From the NCBI GenBank assembly GCA_013397935.1, contig VZRN01004717.1, positions 137,968 to 201,967 on the forward strand: 64,000 nucleotides of DNA, written 5' to 3'. Made by a program: the position numbers and the translations under genes. This document shows positions 11,691 through 23,100 of this stretch, one piece after another; position 1 is the stretch's first letter, and every line of letters begins with the position of its first letter. Source of the stretch: Dasyornis broadbenti (lineage: Eukaryota > Chordata > Aves > Passeriformes > Dasyornithidae). The notes under the pieces are model-generated. The model saw only the letters and a program-made list of their open reading frames with translations, was not told where the DNA came from and made no database searches.

Positions 11691-13204
11691 TTTGGGGGGT
11701 GAAAACACCCCCATTTTACAAGAAAGCACAGATATCTGCTGCCATTTTAGCACCATCGTGATTCAGTGCCTTTGCACCCTCGGAAGAGGAGCTCCCTGTC
11801 CAAAAGCACTGCTGCCAGGTGGGGTGGACAGGCAGCCTCTATCCAGCCGCAGTGGCTTCGCACACAAAAGCCTTCAGCGGCCTCCTCCAGTGGGAATTAC
11901 CATCTCCATATCCAGCCAGGACCATCAGACCAGGCTCAGTGCTCCTGGAGCTTCCCTGCCAACACAGTGTGGGTCAAACCTCTGCCCACAGCAGCCGGAG
12001 TCCGATGGGGTCGCGTGTGCAACCAGCCCCAGCGGCCACAGAGCTGATCGTATCCTTAATAATTCTCCCTGTTCACGCAGGGTTTGTGTGGCTGCAATAC
12101 CTTGCTAGAGGTGTGAGCCAGAGCTCCACACCACCTCCTGTCTAAACTTTTCACAACAGCCTGCGAGGTGCAACATCTCCCTCCCCACTTTCAGCTTTTC
12201 CTGCTGCCCTCCTCAGCCCCTGTCACCCAAGAGCAGCACGTGCAGGACGGGAGGGAAGCACTGGAAGAGGGACAGCATCGACCTGCTCACCTGCCTTGCT
12301 GCAAAAGCAGCTAAATCCTGCCCAGGCAAGGCCAGATTCCTCCTAAACAGGAGCAGCAGCAGCACGCTCTCCTCTGAGTGCCACCAGAGATGCTGCAGGG
12401 GCTCGATATTCCTCAGACAAAGCCAGCCTGCAGGCACAGACTCACCTTCCCCAGCGGCTGGTGACGCTCATGGCATTTTGGGACTGCTGCTGGGTGCACG
12501 AACTCCTGGGCTGTCTGGAGAGCTGGGTCCTCCCAGCCTTTCTCAGGAGGAAGAAGCAGGAGCGTGGGAGGAGCGCCACGGCTGTTCCTCCCACAGGTAA
12601 CCCCGTTTCCCTGGAGCACGGCAGCGCTCCCGTTGCAACAGCCTTTGCTCTGCTGTCAGGTGGAAAGCACCATCTGACAGGGCTTCACTCTCTCTGGGGA
12701 AGCACACACACGCTCCCACACCCAGGGATAAAGCCCGTTCTCTGCTCCCAGCCTGTGGATCACCCCCGGAAGGCTGAAGGTCTGCCCGCACCTTGCTTTC
12801 ACACACAGCAGGACTTTGGGAAGACAACTCTTTTTTTTTTTTTTTTAACTAATAATCTCCAGGTCTGGTTTGGCACCTGTTCAAGGCACTTGGCAAAGCC
12901 GCAGGTGACTGTGGCTGGACTGGGAGCACCACTCTGGAAATGCTGGCTGCCTTTCCTAGCAGGACACAGCTGGATTACCACCCGCAGGACTTAGTTTATT
13001 TTATAGCAGCCCACAGGAAGGCTGTCGGAGGGCACACGGCAATCCAGAGCAGTTGTTGGCCCTCCTGTTATTCCCAGGAAATGCTCTTTTAATTTGTAAG
13101 TGAAAGCAACAACCCCCCAGAAAACAGGTGTAAGGCAAGACGTGGCTTACAGATAACATTTTCACTCACTTTTTGTGATAAGAGTTATTCCAAGCCGCAG
13201 GTCC
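11691..13204. other. Intergenic region, no gene seen
   Basis: Short open frames occur on both strands, but none is recognisable or splice-supported. A T15-16 homopolymer lies at about 12831-12846. Nothing else was identified. Confidence 0.6.
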
Positions 13205-13645
13205 AGATGGGAGGTGATTCTTCCCCTCTGCTCTGCTCAGGTGAGACCCCACCTGAAGTCCTGCATCCAGCTCTGGGACCCCGAGCACAGGAAGGACATG
13301 GACCTGTTGCAGAGAGTCCAGAGGAGGGACACCAAGTTGGTCAGAGGAATGGAGCAGCTCTGCCGCGAGGAAAGGCTGGGAGAATTGGGATTGTTCAGCC
13401 TGGGGAAGAGAAGGCTTCGGGGTAACGTGCTTGTCCCTTCCAGTACCTGAAGGCAGCCGCAAGGAAGCTGGAGAGAGGGGCTTTGGACAAGGGCCTGGAG
13501 TGGCAGGATAAGGGGGAATGGCTTCCCACTGCCAGAGGGCAGGGTTAGACGGGATATTGGGAAGAAATTCTTCCCTGTGAGGGTGCTGAGGTCCTGGCAC
13601 AGGTTGCCCAGAGAAGCTGCGGAAGTGTTCAAGGCCAGGCTGTAC
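13205..13645 (+). mobile_element. CR1 LINE fragment (longest copy in window)
   Basis: This includes the end of a CR1 open reading frame-like region (GTGAGACCCCACCTGAAGTC; CAGCTCTGGGACCCCGAGCA; GGAAGGACATGGACCTGTTG) and the adjoining 3'-UTR core (TTAGACGGGATATTGGGAAG; GGTTGCCCAGAGAAGCTGCG). It stops near 13645 without the usual octamer tail, so the 3' end is truncated. Its open frames are repeat-derived. Confidence 0.88.
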
Positions 13646-14192
13646 GTGGGGGGAAAACAGCACATGACTCCCACAGCTGTTTTACCAACCAGTGAGGCGT
13701 CAAGAGGAGATTTCCCGAGCTTTTTCCCAGAGCTTTTGCTAATAGCTCCTTTTGGCCAGTTTATGGCACCTCTTGGGGATGTCACAAGGTACGGCACATG
13801 GCCCTGGCCCCACGAGGGGCAGAGGGCGAAGCGCAGGGTGGCAGAGCCCTGGGGCTGGCAGGAGGAACTCCGCACTGTTACCTGCGCTGGGCGGTTCTGG
13901 GCTTGCCACTCCTCTGGGCGAGGGTGAAGGGCAGCTCCTTTGCCTCCTCCCGATATCTGCCCACTTCCAGGCAAGGCAGCTCCCTCCCAAGGCAGGCACG
14001 AGTCCCACACGGAAGTCGAGGCGCTGCTTGGCTCACATGAGACCTCAGGCGAAGGAGCTGGGGAAGGAAACCACACGGTGAGACAGCCCAGGAGCCTCCG
14101 GCCCATCCTGCCCGCCAGCCTGCTGCTCCTTAGGGATCTGCCCCGAGGGGCTCCGGGAGAGAGGGGCACTGAGGAAGGCTCTCCGCTTCACC

Positions 14193-17100
14193 ATGCAGGT
14201 AGGAACAGAAACTGCCCCGATATTCCCAGGGTGCTGCTTTTCAGCACCTCTGAGCGCAGGAAACGCCAATCTCCAATCTCTACCACTCGCCTGCTTTTGG
14301 TCTTTAGGGTAAGAAATTCTTGTGAGCGTGTGACAGGGAAAGTGGGATGTGCTGCCGGTCCCATGCACCATCCCAAGGTGCAGTGGGGTCACACTGGCCC
14401 CACACGTTGGTACCAGAGTTCAGAGGTGCTGGAGCATGGATCAGAGAAGGATGGGATGGATGGAGCTTATTTAAACCTAGGAATGAGCACTGCAGAGGTG
14501 ACAGCCCCAGGAGCACCTGGAATACAGCCAGAGCAGAGGGGCAGCTGTGATCTTTTTCTTCTCTAACTTGGAAGAAAAGATGAGGGGTTTTTCCCTGGAA
14601 AAAGCCAGGCAAACTGTCCAAGGCTGGGACAGGTAGTAAAGGTGCAGGTCTGCCTATCCAAGTGAAGGCTGTCCCACTTCTCAGGAAGCCATGGGCTAAG
14701 GTGGAAGTGCTCCAAGGGAAGCTGTGTAAGAAACATCCTGGAGATAAGAGCAATTTAATCATCTCAGTGTGGGTGATGAGAACCACCCAACCCCACACCA
14801 ATCCATGACTGGAAAGGAAAACAAGGATGCCGGATGCCATCCAGGTCCTTTTCCTGAGTTACTCACATGGGTGACTCTGCACCCAGCCCAGTGGTGCCTG
14901 TGGCCATTTCCAGAAGGAATTCTCAGGGCAGTTGGTTTCCCGGCCTGTGGCAAGGGGCAAGGACAACGATACACCTGGAGGCATGGAAACCCTTCTCAGC
15001 ATGGAAATTCCTGCTTCCCGTTGTGCCAGTCACTTCTCCTACACCTTTGCACAGCGGCACCTCCACATCCTGTTCTGACCACAGGGCAGGAAGGAGGGAA
15101 ACTGAAACTTGTCCTTCCCGAGAGCGGGGATAGAGTCCAGGGTCCGTATAAGCGCTGCAGAGCCCACGTGGCCTTACCTGCACCTGATCCCGCTGCCTTG
15201 TGAGGCCAGAGCACAGCAGCCACCGTTAGACAGCAGCCCTAATTCCTGGGAAAAAAACATTTAGGTGTTAGAGTAACAGTGATCCAAAATCCCTGCCCTC
15301 TGCAGCTGTTCCTGCCCACACATCTCTGCCTTCCCACCAGGAACTGCAGTGACAGGACAAGGGGAAACGGCTTCCCACTGCCAGAGGGCAGGATTAGATG
15401 GGATATTGGGAAGAAATCCTTCCCTTTGAGGGTGGGGGGGCCCTGGCACAGGGTGCCCAGAGAAGCTGTGGCTGCCCCTGGATCCCTGGCAGTGTCCAAG
15501 GCCAGGCTGGACAGGGCTTGGAGCAGCCTGGGCCAGTGGAAGGTGTGCCTGCCCATGGCAGGGGGGATGGAACCGGACAGGCATTAAGGTCCATTCCACC
15601 CAAGCCACTCTGGGATTCTGGGATTCTGTACACAGCCCACAGGGCCCCAAAAGCAGGCTGGGCACCTGCACAGCTGCCTGAGCAGCCGGGGCCTAAAGCA
15701 GCCACTGGGATGAATCTGACATCCCATCCGTGAGTCCACCTTGGTAACCTCTCAGCCTCTTCCCAAGGAAGCGGACGTGCTGGCTGGGATGCTCTGACTC
15801 CCAGGCAGGACCATGGCTGCAGGTGTTGGAGCTGGGAGCCACCTGGGAACAGGAGCTGTGATGCCAAAAGGTCCCTTCAGCTCCTCTGAAGCTCCACTGT
15901 GGTCATCAGCGGCAGGAAAAGTGCCAAGGTGGCATTAGGAACACCCCAAAACGTCCCCATACTCAAAGGATGGCTTCCTCTCCACATTCCCATGATCACA
16001 GGTGGCCCTGGCAGGGAATTGCCGCAGGATGAGGCTGGTGCGCATGGAGGCTGAGAGAAACCAGCCAGGCAGGAATGAGCCGACACGACAGCGGAGTGCC
16101 AGGCCAGATCTGTGCCAGCATCAGAGCACTGGCAGCGGGGCAGAGAGGCTCCCACTCCCTCTCCTGTGCCCAGAGAGGGGCTCGGGCAGGGATACTGGGA
16201 ACTGCTGCTCCCAATCCTGCCCCCCAAACCTGGTCAGAGCAGATGACAACACCATAGCCCCACCTCTGCCTCCTGCCATAAACCTTTTATCCAAGAGAAG
16301 CTCTGGCTCTTGTCACCGCAGCACCTCTGGGGGAGAGCATCCCTCTTCTCATGCCTTCCCACTTCTCCTTCCTGTCAGTCAATCTCCTCATGGCTCTTGT
16401 GCTTTGGCTGATCCACGTGAGCCAGGATCTGGCAGAACATTTCAGCCTTTCCTCATCCCAGCCTCTCCGCTCCCATGGCCTCATTCTCCAGTGCAAGCTC
16501 GGGATCCAGATCTTACATCAGGGCGCAGTTGCACCACCGCAGCTGAGATTACAGCTGGAGAAACTCGTCTGGCTGGCCGCTCTTTCAGGTCACAGTGTCT
16601 CTGGTGACACCGAGTGACAAAATTGCCATCCCTGGCAGCTCCTTCCCGCTGCTGCGCTGCCTCACCCGCCCTCGGCAACAGCGGCATAGCTGTTTGTGGG
16701 GACACGCCACGAGTCACATCAAAGGGCGGAAAAGTCCCCCAGAGGACAGCTGATGGCTGTAAGCAGGGTTAGATGGGATATTGGGTAGAAATCCTTCCCT
16801 GTGGGAGTGATGAGGCCCTGGCACAGGATGCACAGGGAAGCTGTGGCTGCCCCATCCCTGGAGTATCCAACACCAGGCTTGGATCAGCCTGGTCTAGAGA
16901 AAGGTGTTCCTGCCCATGGCAGGCGCTGGAACTGGATGGGCTTGAAGGTTCCTTCCAACACAAACACTCCATGATTACCTGCTGTGTGCTCCCCCAGAGC
17001 TGCACCCTCGGGTGTCAGAGTGTCATTTCCTGTAACCAGGAAGGTGGGAGCTGCCTTGGCCCCTGCACAGCCGCTCTCTCCAGAGCCGCTGACACACAGG

Positions 17101-20100
17101 AGGGGAGCAGGGAAAAGCCAGAGCTCAAGCAGGGTTTGAACAACACTCATACACACATGAATGCTTGGGGTGGCCCTGTGCAGGGCCAGGAGCTGGATTC
17201 AATTATGTGAGTCCCTTCCAACTTGGAATATTCTCTGATTCCATGATCAGCAGCTCATCCTCTCCTGTCTGTCCCTTGGCTGCAGCCTGAGGCATCCAAC
17301 ATGTTTTCCAAGAACTTTTCTCACCTGCTTTCCTGCAGGGTTGTGCCAGCCTCCAACTGTCCGTGCTCCACTCTCCCTTCACCAGAATTTAAAACTACCT
17401 TCTCCACCCTCCCCAAAAAGCCAACAGTGCCCTATCTGATAGGAACAACTGATGAATGGAAGAGGCTGATTAAAGCCTGTAAAATCCACTGTAGCATGGA
17501 GAGAGGGGGTGAAGGGTGAACACTTTCCCAGTACAAATGTCAGGGCATCAGGTGAAAGAGCTGAGGGAGGTTTTTCCTCCTGGCTCAAATCCCTCACAGC
17601 CCCAGGGCACTGTTGGGTATGATGAGTTCTAGAGGAGGCTGCACACCCTCCCAGGGCAGCCGTCCCTCCAGCATCCCTAAACACAAATCCCTGTCTGCCT
17701 CGGGAAGACCCCAAACTGCTGATCAGGAGCAGGTTCCACACAAGCCAGCTCTTACCTTCCTCCCTGGGCATCCCTTCAAGGCTGCTGGAAGAGGAAAGCA
17801 CTGGATCTCCCAGGGAGCCTGCTGAAGCCTTCCCTTCACTGCTTTTCTTTTCAGCAGGACGAAATCCTCTTGACTCCCTGGAGGGAATTTCCTGTGGAGG
17901 ACACGGACCCCTTTGCCTCCCCGGTAAGCTTTGCTCCTTCTTAACCTACAGCGAGTCCAGCCCAGCTCAGAGAGGGCACAAATCCCCATTTCCCCTGCTC
18001 ATTCCCAGTTCCTCTCTACACAGCCACAATGAGGGTCCAAACCTCCGAGAGGCTGGAGCTGGGAGGGGGAGCTCTCAGCTTTCCATCCCTAATAATTCCC
18101 TGGTGGTTTTGTGGGCAGAATGAAGAGAAGTGGGATTTTGTCCTGGTGAGCGACATCCATGAAATGGGCAGCGAGAAGGAGATCAAGAGGAAGAAGTTCC
18201 TGGATGAGCTGAGCAAGAAGGGCTTCACCATCAAGGTGAGGGGCTGTGGGAGGAAAAGGCAGCAGATACTTGGCCCGGCTTGTGGGCTCCTGCATCCCAG
18301 GAAATGGGAGAAGCCTGGACCATTGAGCTGTTCACCACTATCTGAGCTGGAAAAGAGCCCACTTGCTCAACCAGAGGAGAGACACCCCAGCCCCAGGACT
18401 CCCACAGCGCCCAGCCCTTCCAGCTCTGGCCCTGTTTTAACAGCCCTGCTCTTCCCCTCACCAGAAAATCGAGGACACAAAGCTCTTTTATGGAGTCCGT
18501 GCCCCGCAGCACATCTTCCGGAAATACCAGTGTCTCCTGAGCAACCCTGACAGCAGGCAGCAAAACTCCAATGCCCACCAGGATGTCCCAGTGACCACCA
18601 GGTGTGTGCTGAGCCGATTTCCAGCATCCTGCACTCACCGTTCTCCACACCAGCATCCATTTTCCAGCTCGGTTCACAGCTGTGCCAGCTTTTCATTTTC
18701 CACAGAACCTTCCTTCACCTCCCACGTGCAAAGCTGACGGCTTCTCACTGCCCACATTTCTCTCTCCTTTGCTTCCCTGGATTTTAGTGCACACCTTCTC
18801 CCTTCTCTGCCCTGTTTTCCTGAGCCATGCAACACAAGTCTGTGTCCCAGAGCAGCCTTTAACCAGATTTTCTCCTTGTTCAGGATACGGATCGTGCACT
18901 TCATCCTGCAGAACACTGTGACATCCGACTTAGGTAAGGGAACGGGGATCACAGGGGTGATGCTCAGCCTGGATCTGCAGGAAGAATCCTGACACATGAT
19001 GGGGACTGGCATCCCCGCCACCTTGCCATCCTGAGGAGGACAGGAAAGGGGGAGCTCAGATAATTCAATTTGCTGCTGCATCCAGAGGCTGGGAGGTTTG
19101 GCCTGCAGGAACCAGCGGTTCCTCTGCTCGCTCTCCCCAAATCCCTAAGCCTAGCCCTCTCCCTTCTGCTCTGCTCCCAGAGAAGCTGCGTGACCTGATG
19201 AAGAAGAAGGTGTTTGAGGCAGCCTTTCCCCTGCACGAGGTGAGGCCGAGCACACAGTGCCTGGGAGGAAAAGCCAGGAGAGACGGAGGAGCAGGACGGG
19301 GTGGGGGGAACGTGTGGGTGACTGGGGCTACACCAAGAGCTCGCTGGGTGCAGGGCACGGCAAAGCTCCCAGCAGCTGCCTCGGAGCTGGGGCACTGAGG
19401 GTGCCCTGACGTTCCTGCAACCAACCAACTTCTCTGCTCTCCAGAAAGAAGAGGTAAGGGAATTCCTAAAGGAGAAGTGGGCTCGCTGGAGAGTTATGTT
19501 TAAGCAACAGCCGATTGAGAAGATCAGGTAACACAGGCACGAGAGGCAGATCTTTCCAACCAAGAGGTCCCACCTGAAACCCAGAGAGCTCAATGCCCTT
19601 TGCCAGGCTCCTGCATTGTCTGAAAATCATTACTTTGAGGCTGGCTCTTCTCACAAGCTCTGGGCTGCCTCTGCAGCTTCCAAAGCTCCTAGCCTGAGGG
19701 TTATCCCTGAGGCTCCGAGCTCCATCTGCTAATCCTGCAGCATGAAACAACCCCCGCGTCTGTGGGGACTGTAATGAACCTGTTTGGTTTTCAGCCACCC
19801 TCAGAAGGGAGGAGAGGTGGGAATGGAGCACACCCAGCCCGAGGCTGATCTCGGGGCAGTAAAGGCAACATGGGGCTCCTACAACCACGCGAAACCCCAG
19901 GAAAGAGCACGGCTCTTGTATTCGAAAACTAACTCCGTGGGCAGGGGCGGGAGAGCGAAAAGAGTATCTTCCTTCAGAAACCTGCCAGGGGGCTCTGGTA
20001 GAGAGGGGAGATCTTAAAATAGAGATGCACCTCTGACAGCTGGCACAAAATTAATTCCTGTGGGCTCCCAGTCCCTCAGTCAGTGGGTCATTTCTGGTCC

Positions 20101-23100
20101 ATGACTCCAGCCTGCTCCCCACACCCTAAAAACTGAGATGCTGCCACCGTGGCCATTTTCTAGTGACTCCCAAAACGTGATCTTTCTAGCCACAACGCCC
20201 ACCTCACCTTTCCTCCTAGGTGCTATTTTGGAGAGAAGGTGGCCTTGTACTTCGCCTGGCTGGGCTGGTACACCTACCTGCTGGTTTTTGCTGCCCTGGC
20301 CGGGCTGGTGACTGTGGTGGCTGGGACTACTGTTTTCAGTTCCAGCCAGGTGAGGTAAGGCCCTTGGGAATGTCCAATGCAAATCCCCTTCAGCTCTGCA
20401 GGTGGCTCTGCAGCACCCTTATCCACCTTGGCTTCTCTTCTCCTTTCTCTGCAGCAAGGAGATCTGTGATGCCAACACCACCATTATGTGCCCGCTCTGC
20501 GACCAGAAGTGCCCGTTCTGGGTCCTCTCCGACACCTGCACCTATGCCAAGGTGGGGAACCCCCTTCCCAAGGCAAGCTCGAGGTAAAGGATGGGGAAAC
20601 ACTCCCAGCTCGTGCTGCTCCCACACCACTAGAAAGAAACACCACCGCAGATCACAGTCTCCATCACCACCAATGAAGATTTTACCAGTCACAAACTCCG
20701 GTGTCCATCACCTCCCTGCATTTTGCCCTCCTGTAGCACCTTGACCTGTCCTGGGAGAGACAAGGGTGGCAAGACCCTGAGGTGCCACAGCCCCTGCACC
20801 TCAGTGCCCCATCAGGCTCTTCCTTCATCTCTTCCAGATCACTCACATGATCGACAACGAGGCCACGGTGGTGTTTGCCATGTTCATGGCCATCTGGGGT
20901 AGGTGTCCATCTCTGAGTGCCCAGCACGCGTGGCTGGGAGAGGGAGTACAAGGTGGGAAATGGGACACCAACACAGCTTCACCCTTTGGAGGGTTTTATA
21001 TCTCCTCCGCTTCCAGGGCCTTCAGCTCCCCCTCCAGACACAGCAAGAGACAAAATCATCCTGGTGATACCCTCCAGCTCCCCAAACATTCCTTACCTGT
21101 CCTACCTGAAGCTTCCGCTCACCACAGCCTCCCCCAAAGCACCCAGCAGTTTTCCAGCAGCTGCCGATAAGTGGCCACAGCCACGGGAAGGAGGGGCTTC
21201 CAGACTCCTCCTGCACCTTCCCAAATCGCTGCACAGCCTCTTACTTGCTGTGGGATGGTGGGATCCCATCACCACCTTAGTTACACCCTCCTCTGGCTTT
21301 TCCACAGCCCTTGCCTTTACCAGCCGCTTCAGGAGCAGGCTGGGTGTCCCACCTGCAAAGCCACGGCGCAGTCCTGAGTGCGTCCGTGGGCTGGGTTACA
21401 CAGGGACACGCTCAGGAGGGTCAATCCAATTAACAGAAGGGGTGCTTGGAATTGGAGTTGGAGAGGTGTAGCCTTGCCAGGGTGCGAAGCAGGACACCCA
21501 TTCCACCTGAAAAGTGACTTGTCCCAAATTCCCTCTGGACACTCGAACAGGCCTGACAGCCAGTAAAAGCTCACCTGCACCATCCCCATTCCCTCCCTGC
21601 TGCCTGTCCAGGATGCTTTCAGGTGCAGAGGGGACTGCCTGTCCTTCACGGGCCAAGGGCAGTCCAGGCTGGTTTGCCGTCAGGTTGGATGTGACTCTGG
21701 GAGACAGAGGGGTGGCTTTCAGAGCCATCGCTGAGTGTCACTGCACTTTCTCCTTCCCAATCCAGCCACTGTGTTCCTGGAGCTGTGGAAGAGGCAGAGA
21801 GCCACTGTGGTCACCGACTGGGACCTGTATGGGTGGGACGAGGATGAGGTGAGGACATCATCTTTCCTGCTTGGTGCTCCCCTTTTCAGGGCAGGAGTCA
21901 CCTGGAGTCAGAGGGATCCCTTTGCCCAGACTGAACTCAGCCAGGCTCAGCCACGCTGTTGTGGATCGGGTGCTCACCCCTGTCCTTCTCTGGCACTGCT
22001 CATCCCATATATCCCAGGGGCATAGAGCACTGCTGAGTCCTTTCTTTCCTGTTTTTAATTTTAATTTTTTTTTAAAGGAGGAGCTGGCTCTGGAGCTGAT
22101 CAATAATTTGCAGCACGAGCCCCGGCTGTACCAGCACTCCTACTTCCGCAGCACCATCGTCCTCATCTTGGTTCTGCTGATGGTATGGGCCAGGTCACCC
22201 CGGGAAGGTTTGGTTTAAGGGCACATGCACCCAAGGAGCAAAGGCACAGACCAGGATTTTAGGGCAGTTCCATGCCCACCACAAGGATCCTGGGGCGTCC
22301 TCACACTCACAGCTCATGGCGCTGACAGCAGGGGCCACCCGCCCTTCGGGGACAAGGGCTGAAGGCTCTGCTCTTGCAGCAAGGATCAAAGCAGTGACAC
22401 AGAAGGCAGGAAGAAGAAAACCCTGATGCCCTCATCTCCACCCCATGGGTCAATGGAGACTGGTTCAGGTGGAGGCACAGAATCCTGCAATCACAGAACG
22501 TTAAGGGTTGGAAGGGACCTTATCTTGTCCCAGCCCCCGTGCCATGGGCTCAGGGACAGGGACAACTCTCACTACCCCAGGTCGCTCAAGGCCTTGTCCC
22601 ACCTGGCCTTGAACCCTGCCAGGGTTGGGGCATCCACAGCCTCCCTGGGCAGCCTGTTCCAGTATTTCCCCACCCTCACAGCGAAGAATTTCTTCCTAGC
22701 GTGCAGCCTAAATTTCCCCTCTTTCAGTTTGTACCCATTACCCCTTGTCCTATCACTGCACCTCCCTCACGAACCTGTCAGCCCCCACCGAAGGGCACTG
22801 CTTCGCCTTTGAGACCACGTGGGATGGAGCACACGCCCTCCATGGCCCCTGACCCCTCATCTCCCTCTCCCCAGATCGTGGTGCTGATCGGCATCGCCCA
22901 TGCCCTCGTCATCTACCGGGTGGTGGCCATGGCCCTGTTCACGCAGAGCCACCTGGAGCTGCTGCGCGAGCACGCCAACACCATGGCCGTGATGACGGGG
23001 GCCGTGCTGCACTACATCACCATCATCACCATGACCAAGGTGAGGAGCCACACGGGCTGCCTGGCAGCACTGCTCCATGGCCAGCCCTCCTTGCTCACGG

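Larger units (their letters stand above)
14199..17854 (+). other. ANO9: ANO9 intron 1 (inferred)
   Basis: This intron runs from the proposed start exon donor (GTAGGA at 14199) to the TTTTCAGCAG acceptor. It carries CR1 fragments at about 15340-15640, 16762-16980 and 17180-17252. The remainder shows no recognisable exon. If the true first exon is elsewhere, part of this stretch is intergenic. Confidence 0.6.

Noticed and set aside
13237..14169. 310-residue minus-strand open frame
   Set aside because: It overlaps the antisense of a CR1 copy (13205-13645), shows no recognisable protein and has no splice support.
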